From Acinetobacter guillouiae CIP 63.46 (lineage in GTDB: Bacteria > Pseudomonadota > Gammaproteobacteria > Pseudomonadales > Moraxellaceae), in NCBI RefSeq assembly GCF_000368145.1, contig NZ_KB849287.1, positions 363,272-427,271 on the forward strand: a DNA stretch of 64,000 nucleotides. The letters are read 5' to 3'. The position numbers and the translations under genes were made by a program. This document shows positions 37,415 through 46,792 of this stretch, in pieces; position 1 is the stretch's first letter; each line of letters starts with the position of its first letter. The notes below the pieces were generated by a model. It saw only the letters and a list, made by a program, of their open reading frames with translations. It was not told the DNA's origin and made no database searches.

Positions 37415-37993
37415 TTAAATCGTGTCATTGATGTTCTTTTGCCAAAGTACTTCACTACCGCCTTCTGCGCGTTGTAAGGTGCGTGAAGCAACAAAAAACC
37501 AGTCGGATAATCTGTTAATTAATTGTAGAGCAGTTGCTTGAATATTTTGATCACGACTGTGTACAGTCATTAAGCTACGTTCTGCTCGACGACATACAGC
37601 ACGTGCTTGATGTGCATAACTACATGCTAATGTTCCTGAAGGTAGAATAAAGTCCTTAAGCATTGGTAAGTCTTCATTCATTTTGTCGATTTCCTTTTCA
37701 AGAAATTCAACACAAACAGGTTGAAGCAAGTTGTAGTTAGGAATACAGACTTCACCACCCAAATCAAATAGCCAGTGTTGAATCAAGCTCAGTGATTTAT
37801 CCCAATCGGCTTTATCGACGATGCTACTCATTGAAATTTGTGAACGTAATACACCAACAATAGAATTTAGTTCGTCTACATCACCGAGGGCTGTAATACG
37901 TAAGTCATCTTTCGCTACGCGAGAACCATCTCCTAATCCTGTGGTGCCTGAATCGCCTGTACGGGTATAAATTTTACTTAAACGATGTCCCAT
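37415..37993 (-). CDS. Cob(I)alamin adenosyltransferase, PduO type
   Basis: Transfers the 5'-deoxyadenosyl group from ATP to cob(I)alamin, forming coenzyme B12. The ATP motif is KIYTRTGDSGTTGLGDGSRVAKDD. GDVDELNS and the C-terminal RAVCRRAERSLMTVH and LNRLSDWFFVASR complete the PduO-type signature. Length is 192 residues. It lies downstream of the BtuB-like receptor gene on the same strand but is separated from it by a terminator, so the pair is functionally related (uptake, then activation) rather than strictly co-transcribed. Confidence 0.92.
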   Translation of the reverse strand: MGHRLSKIYTRTGDSGTTGLGDGSRVAKDDLRITALGDVDELNSIVGVLRSQISMSSIVDKADWDKSLSLIQHWLFDLGGEVCIPNYNLLQPVCVEFLEKEIDKMNEDLPMLKDFILPSGTLACSYAHQARAVCRRAERSLMTVHSRDQNIQATALQLINRLSDWFFVASRTLQRAEGGSEVLWQKNINDTI

Positions 37994-38025
37994 AATTTTG
38001 TCCTAGATGAAAATGAAAAGATAAA

Positions 38026-38061
38026 GAATAAAAAAGGATAATGTCGGTCAAAACATTATCC
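38026..38061 (-). terminator. Intrinsic terminator after the BtuB-like gene
   Basis: GGATAATG (38036-38043) and CATTATCC (38054-38061) form an 8-bp stem. On the minus strand it is followed by TTTTTTATTC. It lies about 40 bases past the receptor stop. Confidence 0.85.
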
Positions 38062-38102
38062 ATAAACTGCGCTGTTTTAGATATTTTTTTTGGGTGTCGC
38101 TT

Positions 38103-39968
38103 TTAGTAGCGGAAAGTTACCCCAACTGAAGCTTGGCGGCCACTGTTGATATACCAATCTTGTGCTGGATAATTATTGAATACTTCACGATACTCAACAT
38201 CACCTACATTTTGAATGTTGGTAAAGACTTTAACATTTGGCGTTGCATTCCAATAAGCATTTAAGTCCACAGTTGCATAACCTGGAACGCGAGTTTTATT
38301 CGCAGCATCTGCATATGCTTTAGCTCGTGCAATTAATGAAGCACTGATACCATAAGTTGAATTTTCTAAACCTGTGGTTAAAGTAAGCGTTTGGCGAGGG
38401 CGATAGGCAATTTCATTACCATCTTTGTCATTCTCTGTCTTCACATAAGCATATGCGGTAGAGAGGAACAAATCATCTTGATGCCATTTAACTTCTGCTT
38501 CACCACCAGTAAATTTAGCTTTATCAACATTTTCATTACCAGCAGGGTAATTGTAAATAATCAAGTTTTTGATTTTGGTATGGTATGCAGAAAGATTTGT
38601 ACTAATATTTGAGGTTAAATCGTAGTCAAAGCCAATTTCATAAGAGGTACTCTCTTCAGGCTCTAATTTTTCATTACCACCCCATTGTGAATATAGCTCA
38701 TTTAAGGTCGGTGCACGGAAAGCACTTCCGATATTGGCATATACACTTGCATTAGGTAAGAAATGATAACGTACTGCACCTTGTCCTACGGTGTGAGTAC
38801 CAAAACGCTCATTATCTTCTACACGAATACCAGCTTGGGTATCAAACAACTCATTTTTGAATTGGTGTTGTAAATAATAACCTGTGCTATTCACACTTTG
38901 ATCATTTTTCAAGATGGTATTACTTTTATAATTCGCATCATTATATGTTGCACCAACCAAGACATTTTGATTTGGTGTGAATTTCCATTTTAAGTTTAAA
39001 TCACCTTGGTTGTTTTCAGTATTGTAGTGAGAGGCATAAGCAGGAACATTCTGTTTATCTTGAACATTTGCATACTGCGCATTCAAAATTAAATCAGGCA
39101 AAATATTATATGCAACTTTGGCATTGATCACACGGTTTTCAAATTCGCGTGGTGCAGTATTGACAATATAGTCATTACTAAAAACATTTGTGCCTTTATT
39201 TTCGCTAATCGAAGCATATGCATCAACTAGGTTTTCTTGCGAATAACCAAATTTGGCATTGTAGCCTTTTTGGTCATAGCTTGCTTTTTCATTTTTAGGT
39301 TGGCTTTCAAAGATACGTGTGCCATCGCTTTCTAAACGCTGACCACCGACCTGTGCATAGAAGCCCTGATCCGTCACTAAATTTGCTTTGGCAATTGCTT
39401 TATAAGTATTGTTTTCACCATAAATACCGGTCACTTCCGCACCAGATTTTACAGGTTTTTTTGAAATAAGTTGAACAACGCCGCCAATAGCATCACTACC
39501 ATACTGAACAGATGCAGGACCTTTCAAAATTTCAATTTGTTGAACGTCTGTTGTATCTAAGAAAGCAGGATATAGAGGGCCTAATTCATTTTGGCTATTT
39601 AAACGAGCACCATCTTTTAAAACTAACGTATGTACAGCTTTCGTACCACGAAGTGCAATTTCTGAAACTTGCCCAATACCACCACTTTGTTTAATGTAAA
39701 CAGAGGGATCACGTTGGATAATATCAGAGACATTGAGTAAAGGATTTTGTTCAATTGTCTTTTGTTCAATAACTGTGAGTCGAACTGGGACATTCTTAAG
39801 GTTTTCTTCTGAACGAGTGGCAGTCACAACAATTGGTGACAATGATGCTGTCGAATCAGAAGTCAGATTTTGATTTTCTGCAAAAGCAGTAGAAGATAAC
39901 CCCATCGCAATAGCGACAGCACCTACAAGTGCAGTAGGTTTAAAAATAACAGACATGATATGCTCCAT
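38103..39968 (-). CDS. btuB: TonB-dependent receptor, BtuB-like (cobalamin uptake)
   Basis: A 621-residue outer-membrane receptor with a signal peptide (ending near STAFA), a TonB-box-like SPIVVTATRSEE, a plug domain with LRGTKAVHTLVLKDGARLN and GPASVQYGSDAIGGVVQLI, and a 22-strand barrel ending in the terminal aromatic of VGVTFRY. Length and plug sequence match BtuB. A cobalamin riboswitch directly upstream supports a corrinoid substrate. Two starts are possible: ATG 39968 (GGGGAG seven bases upstream, used here) and ATG 39956 (GGAG six bases upstream). The adenosyltransferase gene follows. Confidence 0.92.
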   Translation of the reverse strand: MEHIMSVIFKPTALVGAVAIAMGLSSTAFAENQNLTSDSTASLSPIVVTATRSEENLKNVPVRLTVIEQKTIEQNPLLNVSDIIQRDPSVYIKQSGGIGQVSEIALRGTKAVHTLVLKDGARLNSQNELGPLYPAFLDTTDVQQIEILKGPASVQYGSDAIGGVVQLISKKPVKSGAEVTGIYGENNTYKAIAKANLVTDQGFYAQVGGQRLESDGTRIFESQPKNEKASYDQKGYNAKFGYSQENLVDAYASISENKGTNVFSNDYIVNTAPREFENRVINAKVAYNILPDLILNAQYANVQDKQNVPAYASHYNTENNQGDLNLKWKFTPNQNVLVGATYNDANYKSNTILKNDQSVNSTGYYLQHQFKNELFDTQAGIRVEDNERFGTHTVGQGAVRYHFLPNASVYANIGSAFRAPTLNELYSQWGGNEKLEPEESTSYEIGFDYDLTSNISTNLSAYHTKIKNLIIYNYPAGNENVDKAKFTGGEAEVKWHQDDLFLSTAYAYVKTENDKDGNEIAYRPRQTLTLTTGLENSTYGISASLIARAKAYADAANKTRVPGYATVDLNAYWNATPNVKVFTNIQNVGDVEYREVFNNYPAQDWYINSGRQASVGVTFRY

Positions 39969-39970
39969 AC

Positions 39971-39987
39971 ATTCACTCCCCGTGAAT
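39971..39987 (-). promoter_or_regulatory. Hairpin over the ribosome binding site (riboswitch expression platform)
   Basis: ATTCAC (39971-39976) and GTGAAT (39982-39987) pair around a loop that, on the minus-strand RNA, contains GGGGA of the btuB ribosome binding site. The position between aptamer and start codon fits translational control by B12. Confidence 0.65.
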
Positions 39988-40004
39988 GATTGAGTTTAAG
40001 GGCA

Positions 40005-40187
40005 CAACAAGCTGGTATCCGGACTTAAATATAGAACCTAAAGCGATTCAGATTATTCCACCTTCCCACAAAACATTGCAGTGGTGTAAGTCTTTTGACT
40101 TATTAAAGAATAATATTTTCATTTTACCGTTGCGGGGGCAGTGTTGGATTTCCACCAACTTCCCAAAGCCTTAAGCTAGACTTGTTG
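40005..40187 (-). promoter_or_regulatory. Cobalamin riboswitch upstream of btuB
   Basis: On the minus strand the conserved cobalamin aptamer parts are all present. The closing stem CAACAAG (40181-40187) pairs with CTTGTTG (40005-40011). The core GGGAAGTTGGTGGAAATCC (near 40146-40164) is followed by CTGCCCCCGCAACGGTAA (near 40125-40143). The B12 box AAGTCCGGATACCAGC lies near 40011-40027. It should lower btuB expression when adenosylcobalamin is abundant. Confidence 0.95.
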
Positions 40188-40342
40188 CATTTGTGTGCAG
40201 TATAAAGTTTGTTTAGTGTATAAACAATGTAAAACAGATAATCCTATAGAACTTTAACGCAAGTGAATAAATTTGCTTTACAATGATTTGCTTAAAATAC
40301 TGAAAAAATCAGTTTGATCTGAACAAATTCGAGTTCAAAGCT

Positions 40343-40993
40343 ATGCGTACCCGTGCCAAAATTTGTGGGATTACACGACCACAGGATATCCAAGCTGCTG
40401 TACAAGCAGGTGTGGATGCGATTGGTTTTGTGTTTTATGAACCTAGTCCACGTTATGTCACGATTGAATTGGCTCAGCAATTGGCACAACTTATTCCACC
40501 GTATATCAACATTGTTGGATTATTTGTCAATGCCAGCGCACAAGACATTGCACAAGTATTAGAACAAGTACCTTTGGATATTATTCAGTTTCATGGTGAT
40601 GAAACTGCACAACAATGTCAGCAGATCGCACAGTATAATAAGCGCCGTTGGTACAAAGCGATTCAGATTAAACCTGATGCAAAAAATTCAGATATTATTA
40701 CGACAATTCAGCAATACCAACAGGCTGGTGCGAGTGCTATGCTTTTAGACGCATGGCATCCTGAACTGAAAGGAGGGACTGGACACAGTTTTGACTGGTC
40801 TCAATTCCCTAAACTCGATATTGCTTTAATTTTGGCAGGTGGTTTAAAACCTGAAAATATTGAAGACGCTATACAAACGACTCAAGCGTATGCAGTCGAT
40901 GTCAGCGGAGGCGTAGAATCCGCAAAAGGTATCAAAGACCAACAACTCGTAGAACGATTTATGCAAGGAGTCCAACGTGGATCAGCAAAGTAA
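40343..40993 (+). CDS. trpF: Phosphoribosylanthranilate isomerase
   Basis: TrpF is the TIM-barrel isomerase of tryptophan synthesis. It has [34 protein letters not shown] at the N-terminus with the catalytic Cys, [18 protein letters not shown] and [15 protein letters not shown] at the phosphate-binding end. The length of 216 residues is normal. It overlaps trpB by 17 bases, so the two are translationally coupled. It is divergent from the btuB riboswitch across about 155 bases. Confidence 0.95.
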   Translation: MRTRAKICGITRPQDIQAAVQAGVDAIGFVFYEPSPRYVTIELAQQLAQLIPPYINIVGLFVNASAQDIAQVLEQVPLDIIQFHGDETAQQCQQIAQYNKRRWYKAIQIKPDAKNSDIITTIQQYQQAGASAMLLDAWHPELKGGTGHSFDWSQFPKLDIALILAGGLKPENIEDAIQTTQAYAVDVSGGVESAKGIKDQQLVERFMQGVQRGSAK

Positions 40994-42218
40994 TCAACAA
41001 AATAGTGTGATTGACTATACCCAATTCCCAGATCAAAACGGGCATTTCGGTATCCATGGCGGACGTTTTGTGTCAGAAACTTTAATGGCAGCTTTAGAGG
41101 ATTTAGAGAAACTCTATTTCCGTATGAAAGATGATGCGCAGTTTCTGGCAGAATTCGACCGTGATCTCGCTTATTATGTCGGACGTCCTAGTCCGCTTTA
41201 CTATGCTGAGCGATGGTCGAAAGAGTTGGGTGGTGCGCAAATTTATCTTAAACGTGAAGACTTAAACCATACAGGCTCACATAAGGTCAATAACACCATT
41301 GGTCAGGCGCTACTTGCGAAGCTTTCTGGCAAAAAACGTATTATTGCGGAAACGGGTGCAGGTCAACATGGTGTGGCGACTGCAACAATTGCCGCACGTT
41401 TAGGTCTTGAATGTGTGGTATTCATGGGCGCAGAAGACGTAAAACGTCAGGCCATGAATGTCTACCGTATGCGTTTGCTTGGTGCAACAGTTGTTCCTGT
41501 AGAAAGTGGTTCTAAAACATTAAAAGATGCCATGAACGAAGCGATGCGTGACTGGGTAACCAATGTAGATTCGACTTACTACGTGATTGGTACGGTTGCA
41601 GGTCCACATCCATATCCGCAATTGGTACGTGATTTCCAGTCGATTATTGGACGTGAAGCACGTAAACAAATTCAAGAGCAAGCAGGTCGTTTACCAGATG
41701 CTTTGGTTGCATGTGTCGGCGGTGGTTCAAATGCAATGGGCTTGTTCTATCCATTCTTAAATGATCAAGATGTTAAAATGTACGGTGTTGAAGCCGCAGG
41801 TTTAGGCATTGAAACAGGGAAACATTCTGCGCCATTAAATGCAGGCCATGTTGGCGTTTTACATGGTAACCGTACTTATTTAATGTCAGATGAGCAAGGT
41901 CAGATTATTGAAACACATTCAATCTCTGCAGGTTTGGATTATCCTGGTGTAGGTCCTGAACATAGTTTCTTAAAAGACATGCATCGTGTGAATTATGTGC
42001 CAATTAATGATACAGAAGCACTTCAAGGCTTCCGTGATTTGACTCATATTGAAGGGATTATTCCTGCATTGGAAAGTTCACATGCAATGGCTTATGTGAC
42101 TAAACTCGCGCCAACAATGTCGAAGGATCAAATTATTATTGCGACGGTATCGGGTCGTGGTGACAAAGACTTAATGACTGTTGCACGTATTGATGGTGTT
42201 GAAATGGTCGAGATGTAA
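40977..42218 (+). CDS. trpB: Tryptophan synthase beta chain
   Basis: TrpB condenses indole and serine on PLP. The PLP lysine is in [20 protein letters not shown], with [20 protein letters not shown] and the C-terminal [11 protein letters not shown]. Length is 413 residues with a short Gln/Asn-rich N-terminal extension. The start is GTG at 40977 with AAGGAG eight bases upstream, inside trpF. A terminator follows directly. trpA, the partner subunit, is not found in the rest of the window. Confidence 0.96.
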   Translation: MDQQSNQQNSVIDYTQFPDQNGHFGIHGGRFVSETLMAALEDLEKLYFRMKDDAQFLAEFDRDLAYYVGRPSPLYYAERWSKELGGAQIYLKREDLNHTGSHKVNNTIGQALLAKLSGKKRIIAETGAGQHGVATATIAARLGLECVVFMGAEDVKRQAMNVYRMRLLGATVVPVESGSKTLKDAMNEAMRDWVTNVDSTYYVIGTVAGPHPYPQLVRDFQSIIGREARKQIQEQAGRLPDALVACVGGGSNAMGLFYPFLNDQDVKMYGVEAAGLGIETGKHSAPLNAGHVGVLHGNRTYLMSDEQGQIIETHSISAGLDYPGVGPEHSFLKDMHRVNYVPINDTEALQGFRDLTHIEGIIPALESSHAMAYVTKLAPTMSKDQIIIATVSGRGDKDLMTVARIDGVEMVEM

Positions 42219-42239
42219 TTCATTTCACTCGATCAATTT

Positions 42240-42268
42240 AAAAGCCTCTTTTATAGAGGCTTTTTTAT
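42240..42268 (+). terminator. Intrinsic terminator after trpB
   Basis: AAAAGCCTCT (42240-42249) and AGAGGCTTTT (42255-42264) form a perfect 10-bp stem with a T run. Confidence 0.9.
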
Positions 42269-42370
42269 TTCTGGACTAGACAGGATCATGGGGAAACTCT
42301 ACAAAAAGCACATGGAAATCATGAGCTAAATTACCCAGAATTTACCAAAAATAATCGGTTAATTTTTTAT

Positions 42371-43090
42371 ATGCGTTTTTTACAACGGGTTCGAGCTGAA
42401 CCTTTTCCTGAAAAAATTGCCTGGGGATGGAAAGACACATTTGCGATTTGTATCATCCCTTTAATTATTTTAAATGGCTTTATTTTAGAAAAAATATTTG
42501 GAATCTCGATAGCTGTTAGTCTGGGCGATACCATTTTAAGAGGCGTGCTGTTTATTTTAGTGTGCTACTTATATAAGGAAATGTTGCTTACGCATTGGCA
42601 AAAGTATAAACAGGCCTTTTGGCGCTCAAGTGTCTTAGTGGTGGTTGGTGCAATCGTGCTACAAGTGGTGATCTCACTGACACGTCAGCTTTTACCCCTC
42701 GGGCCGAGTACACAAGAAAAAAGCCTGATTGATCCTGAACATATTCCTTTTCTCAGTCTGTTGATCATTAGCTCGGGTCCACTATTTACTGCGCTTTTAG
42801 AAGATATTGTGTTTCGCTATACTTTATTGCAAAAGTTATTTATCCAACCGTGGTTATGGCGCATTGTACTGATTATATTGAACTCTATATTATTTGGTTT
42901 GATCCATTATCATAATTTTGACGGAAATTTAATCGCGACAATCAGCTTTATGAGTGCAGGTTTATTTTTAAATCTGATCTATTTGTGGACACGCAATATT
43001 TGGCATGTATTACTCATTCATTTTTTGAACAATGCCGTATTATCTGTGGGTGGGATTTTATTATTAAAACTTGTTCAAACATTAACTTAG
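42371..43090 (+). CDS. CPBP-family intramembrane protein (putative glutamic protease)
   Basis: A 239-residue membrane protein with about seven hydrophobic helices. It carries the CPBP/ABI motifs: LLEDIVFRYTLLQKL (an ExxxR-like motif, with ED in place of EE), FGLIHYHNF (His) and LIHFLNNAV (His/Asn). Such proteins include CAAX-type proteases and bacteriocin self-immunity proteins. The substrate is unknown. It stands between trpB and a DUF1543 gene, nine bases upstream of the latter, so the two may be co-transcribed. Confidence 0.82.
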   Translation: MRFLQRVRAEPFPEKIAWGWKDTFAICIIPLIILNGFILEKIFGISIAVSLGDTILRGVLFILVCYLYKEMLLTHWQKYKQAFWRSSVLVVVGAIVLQVVISLTRQLLPLGPSTQEKSLIDPEHIPFLSLLIISSGPLFTALLEDIVFRYTLLQKLFIQPWLWRIVLIILNSILFGLIHYHNFDGNLIATISFMSAGLFLNLIYLWTRNIWHVLLIHFLNNAVLSVGGILLLKLVQTLT

Positions 43091-43099
43091 TGACTGAAT

Positions 43100-43633
43100 A
43101 TGTCTAGTTTATTTATCGTTATGTTGGGTGGCCGTCATGCACGTGCCAATGTTGAAGTTCATGATGTGGTTCTTGCCGTAGGCGATTCACTTGAAGAGGT
43201 TTATCCTCAATTAAAAAATGCGTGGTTTGGTGAGCAACAGGGCTTACACATCGACGCATGGCAAAAATTACAGGCTTTAGTGTTTGAAAATAAGAAATAT
43301 CAAATACATTTTACTGATGCGCAACCGAATGAATCAGATCAGAAGCTTTGGCTAATTAATTTAGGCGGCTATGATGTAAATGAGTTTGGTGAGTTACACC
43401 GCTATATCCTGATTGTTGCTCAAGATGCGATTGAAGCGAAAGCCAAGGGTAAACAGCATTTTGCAGGGCATTGGCAAAAACCACATACCGATCGAGTTTT
43501 AGAGGTAGATGATTGTCTGGCGATAGATCAGGTATATGGCCGTTATGTGCAATTGATTGAAGTAGATTTGAATGCTGATTCTCATGTAGAGCTTGACCAA
43601 AGTGTTTGGGAGAATACCTATTTGACCATCTGA
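43100..43633 (+). CDS. DUF1543 domain protein
   Basis: A 177-residue soluble protein. The start MSSLFIVMLGGRHARANVEVHDVVLAVGDSLEE fits the DUF1543 family, and the later LWLINLGGYDVNEFGELHRYILIVA looks like a second copy of the same fold, a tandem arrangement. No catalytic motif or signal peptide is visible. It follows the CPBP gene by nine bases. Function unknown. Confidence 0.75.
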   Translation: MSSLFIVMLGGRHARANVEVHDVVLAVGDSLEEVYPQLKNAWFGEQQGLHIDAWQKLQALVFENKKYQIHFTDAQPNESDQKLWLINLGGYDVNEFGELHRYILIVAQDAIEAKAKGKQHFAGHWQKPHTDRVLEVDDCLAIDQVYGRYVQLIEVDLNADSHVELDQSVWENTYLTI

Positions 43634-43833
43634 GTTGTCATCGCTTGATCTGCTTAAAAAGGGCGCTGTATTGCAGCCTTAAAAGATTAAGCGGATCTTA
43701 ATTTTAAAAAATTGACATCAATCATTGCATTGCTCTCTCATAATCTAGTTAGTGTAACAACAGAAACTTCGCAATGTTTTCAACAAGTTTACATAGACTA
43801 AAAACTCAAACAAAACACTGCGGAGTGTGATCA

Positions 43834-44022
43834 ATGAGCGGTTTATTAGACGAGTTAGGTAAAATTGCAGGTGCAGTGATTGCTGAGCAAAGTGTCGATA
43901 CGTTAGATCCTGATGCTGGCTTTCTAGAAAAAGCAGCTGGCGCATTTGCAGGTTATGAAGCCGCAAAAATTGCCGAAGATAAATTAGAAAATAGTGATGA
44001 GCAGCAGAAAGCAGAGGATTAA
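43834..44022 (+). CDS. Small acidic protein, 62 residues, unknown
   Basis: MSGLLDELGKIAGAVIAEQ opens the protein, a Gly/Ala-rich middle follows (AAGAFAGYEAAKIAE), and it ends in a charged tail (DEQQKAED). It is acidic with no membrane segment. A GGAG ribosome binding site lies nine bases upstream, a consensus-like TTGACA at 43712-43717 precedes it, and a terminator follows at 44131. These give it the look of a real single-gene unit. I do not recognise the family. Confidence 0.65.
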   Translation: MSGLLDELGKIAGAVIAEQSVDTLDPDAGFLEKAAGAFAGYEAAKIAEDKLENSDEQQKAED

Positions 44023-44130
44023 CTCAAGATCGCTAAACTCAGCTTTGGGCATTGATCTTAATCAATCCTGTGTACATATCAATAAGCTACAGGGTTGAAT
44101 AAGTTCAGTATCGGGATGACAGCTGTGATC

Positions 44131-44166
44131 AAAGAGAGGGCATATTCGATATGCTCTTTTTATTAT
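44131..44166 (+). terminator. Probable terminator after the small acidic protein
   Basis: GCATAT and ATATGC (near 44140-44153) form the core around a TCG loop. Outer AGAG/CTCT-type pairs extend it with two G-T wobbles, and TTTTTATTAT follows. Confidence 0.7.
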
Positions 44167-44364
44167 CTAAAATAAAGATAAGCAATGAAGAAAAACATCC
44201 ATAACGTAATAAAAGCATGCTTTGCCCGTAAAGCATTGCCAATTCGATCTTTGCACAATGCTTATCAATAAAACCGCTATAAAATATGGAAAAAAAGCAT
44301 TTCTTTGATAGATCAATACTCGTTATATTGTGCATCGTTATAATGAAACTACTAGCTGTACGCC
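44167..44364. other. Upstream region of the sulfite reductase gene
   Basis: About 200 AT-rich bases without a gene, presumably holding the promoter of the sulfite reductase unit. TATATT near 44324 could be a -10. No CysB site was identified by eye. Confidence 0.4.
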
Positions 44365-46008
44365 ATGTATTTATATACTGATTTCGATCAGCAACTGATC
44401 AATGAACGTGTTGCACAATTCCGTGATCAAACGGAACGTTATTTAGCTGGAAAACTCACTGAAGATGAGTATCGTCCATTACGATTACAAAATGGTTTAT
44501 ACGTACAGCGTTATGCGCCAATGCTACGTATTGCTGTACCTTACGGTTTAATGAACTCTAAACAATTACGTAAAGTTTCAGAGCTTGCCAAAGAATATGA
44601 CCGTGGTTATGCACACGTTTCGACACGTCAGAACATTCAGTTTAACTGGCCTGCGCTAGAAAATGTGCCTGATATGCTTGAAGGTTTAGCTTCTGTTCAG
44701 ATGCATGCGATCCAAACTTCAGGAAACTGTATCCGTAATACCACAACAGACCAATACGCTGGTGTTGTTGCTGGGGAAATTGCAGATCCACGCCCGACGT
44801 GTGAATTGATTCGTCAGTGGTCTACATTCCATCCTGAGTTTGCATTTTTACCGCGTAAGTTCAAAATTGCAGTTTCCGCACTTGAAGAAATTGATCGTGC
44901 AGCAACTTCATTCCATGACATTGGGGTGTATTTAACTCGTAATGAAGCGGGTGAGTTGGGTTATAAAATCAAAGTGGGTGGTGGTCTAGGCCGTACACCT
45001 ATCATTGGTTCTATGATTCGTGAGTGGTTGCCACGTGAAGATTTAATTGCTTATTTAGAAGCGGTTCTGCGTGTTTATAACTTGCATGGTCGCCGTGACA
45101 ATAAATATAAAGCTCGTATTAAAATTTTGGTTAAAGCATTAACACCACAAGTTTTTGCTGAAAAAGTTGAAGCTGAATTTGCTGAAACAATTAAAACCTT
45201 GAAAGTTCAACCTGAAATTTTGCAAAAATTAGACGAAGAGTTTATGCCGTTTGATTATCAAAATTATGCAGATGAAGATTTCAGTGGCTTATTTGCTGAA
45301 TATCCAAAGTTTAAACAGTGGTTCAATATCAATACCAATGCACATAAAGTTGCAGGCTATCGTATTGTCACTATTTCACTAAAACGTGCGGGTATTGCAC
45401 CAGGTGATATGACTGTTGAAGAAATGAATTTGATTGCAGATCTTGCAGACAAATATACATTTGGTGAATTACGGACCACACACGAACAAAATATTTCATT
45501 GGTTGATGTACCACAGAAAGATTTATTTGAATTGTGGCAAACGCTTGAAAAGAATAATCTTGCTCGGGCACATATTGGTTTTATTACCGATATCATTTGC
45601 TGCCCAGGTGGTGACTTCTGTTCATTGGCAAATGCGAAATCTATTCCGATTTCTGAAGCCATTACACGCCGTTTTGATGATTTAGATACAGTCTATAACT
45701 TAGGCCATATCGACTTGAACATTTCAGGTTGTATGAATGCTTGTGGTCATCACCATGTCGGCAATATTGGTATTTTAGGTGTGGATAAAAAAGGCGCTGA
45801 ATTCTATCAAATTACCTTGGGTGGAAATGCAGACCATGACGCTTCAATTGGTGATATTTTAGGACCATCATTTGCAGCAGAATCTGTACCTGACATTATT
45901 GATGAAATTTTAAATACTTATCTTGATCTTCGTAACGAAGGTGAAGAATTTATTGAAACTTATCGCCGAGTGGGTATTCAACCTTTTAAGGAGCGCGCAT
46001 ATGCTTAA
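44365..46008 (+). CDS. cysI: Nitrite/sulfite reductase hemoprotein (assimilatory sulfite reductase)
   Basis: A 547-residue siroheme and [4Fe-4S] reductase with two ferredoxin-like and two siroheme domains. RNIQFNWPALENVPDML lies in the first repeat. The cluster/siroheme cysteines are CCPGGDFC and SGCMNACGHHHVGNIG near residues 410-460. Its coupling to a DUF934 gene, common in sulfate assimilation loci, favours sulfite over nitrite as substrate. It should supply sulfide to cysteine synthase (cysM is in this window). No flavoprotein subunit is adjacent, so the electron donor may be ferredoxin. Confidence 0.88.
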   Translation: MYLYTDFDQQLINERVAQFRDQTERYLAGKLTEDEYRPLRLQNGLYVQRYAPMLRIAVPYGLMNSKQLRKVSELAKEYDRGYAHVSTRQNIQFNWPALENVPDMLEGLASVQMHAIQTSGNCIRNTTTDQYAGVVAGEIADPRPTCELIRQWSTFHPEFAFLPRKFKIAVSALEEIDRAATSFHDIGVYLTRNEAGELGYKIKVGGGLGRTPIIGSMIREWLPREDLIAYLEAVLRVYNLHGRRDNKYKARIKILVKALTPQVFAEKVEAEFAETIKTLKVQPEILQKLDEEFMPFDYQNYADEDFSGLFAEYPKFKQWFNINTNAHKVAGYRIVTISLKRAGIAPGDMTVEEMNLIADLADKYTFGELRTTHEQNISLVDVPQKDLFELWQTLEKNNLARAHIGFITDIICCPGGDFCSLANAKSIPISEAITRRFDDLDTVYNLGHIDLNISGCMNACGHHHVGNIGILGVDKKGAEFYQITLGGNADHDASIGDILGPSFAAESVPDIIDEILNTYLDLRNEGEEFIETYRRVGIQPFKERAYA

Positions 46009-46486
46009 TACCGCACTTCAAGTCCTCTCTAAAGATGGCACTGTTGCAGACAATACCTATAAAATCATTGCTGAAGATGGAGTATTGCCACAAGGTGATG
46101 TGTTGTTGACCGTTGAGCAGCTGGATCAGCTTGCGAATGTGACGGGGAAAAAAGCACTATTTCTTACCGTAGATGCTTCACCTGAAACCAATGCGTTTCC
46201 ATTAGATCAGTTAGATGCGATCTTTATTGATTTCGCAGGTTTTAATGATGGTCGTGGTTATTCATTTGCTGCGTTGTTACGTCGCCAAGGCTATACAGGC
46301 GATCTTCGGGCAACAGGCGATGTGTTTAAAGATGTTTTGAACTATATGAAGCGTTCTGGTTTCGATACTTTTGTTGTGAAAGAAGGTAAAGATATCCATG
46401 AGGCAGCAGCAGGTTTAGGTGATTTTACTCATCCTTACCAAGCCTCTACAGCTGTACCAAAAGCACATTATCAAACAGGTGCTTGA
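46001..46486 (+). CDS. DUF934 protein linked to sulfite reductase
   Basis: A 161-residue protein of the DUF934 family, with PLDQLDAIFIDFAGFNDGRGYSFAALLRRQGYTGDLRATGDVFKDVLNYMKRSGFDTFVV as the conserved core. The family is almost always beside cysI/cysH genes and is thought to assist sulfite reduction, by an unknown mechanism. The ATG at 46001 overlaps the cysI stop by eight bases and has AAGGAG upstream. A longer in-frame start at 45923 lies inside cysI and is rejected. Confidence 0.85.
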   Translation: MLNTALQVLSKDGTVADNTYKIIAEDGVLPQGDVLLTVEQLDQLANVTGKKALFLTVDASPETNAFPLDQLDAIFIDFAGFNDGRGYSFAALLRRQGYTGDLRATGDVFKDVLNYMKRSGFDTFVVKEGKDIHEAAAGLGDFTHPYQASTAVPKAHYQTGA

Positions 46487-46512
46487 TTGCTCTAAGTACT
46501 GATTTTGAAATG

Positions 46513-46541
46513 AAAGCCGAACGAAAGTTCGGCTTTTTATT
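46513..46541 (+). terminator. Intrinsic terminator after the DUF934 gene
   Basis: AAAGCCGAAC (46513-46522) and GTTCGGCTTT (46527-46536) form a perfect 10-bp stem with a GAAA loop, then T residues. Confidence 0.92.
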
Positions 46542-46792
46542 GTTCTCAAGTTAAAGCTGGTGTAGCCATTGCTTATTATGAATATGATATGAACGATATA
46601 AATTGGTATTCGGCTTTATTTGTATCGTGCCCAAATCAATATTGATTCAACATAAGATCATCTGTTAGTAAAACCTTTCTCTGATTAAAACTATTGATAA
46701 AAATTTCATCGTTGCATTTTTGCAATGTTGTAGGCTGGAAAAGTCTATATATCTACAACAATGAACAGCAGATAATTAAACAAAGATGATTC
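46542..46792. other. Gene-free stretch before the dioxygenase gene
   Basis: About 250 AT-rich bases with no ORF of note, presumably the promoter region of the next gene. Nothing specific recognised. Confidence 0.4.

Noticed and set aside
40190-40342. Tryptophan attenuator or leader peptide before trpF
   Set aside because: No Trp-codon run, leader ORF or terminator/antiterminator pair is visible in the 155-base gap.
43656-43700. GGGCGCTGTATTGCAGCC as a terminator after the DUF1543 gene
   Set aside because: The stem needs bulges and is followed by A-rich rather than T-rich sequence.
45923-46000. Upstream extension of the DUF934 gene into cysI
   Set aside because: The extra residues are an out-of-frame reading of cysI; the ATG at 46001 has AAGGAG and the family start.
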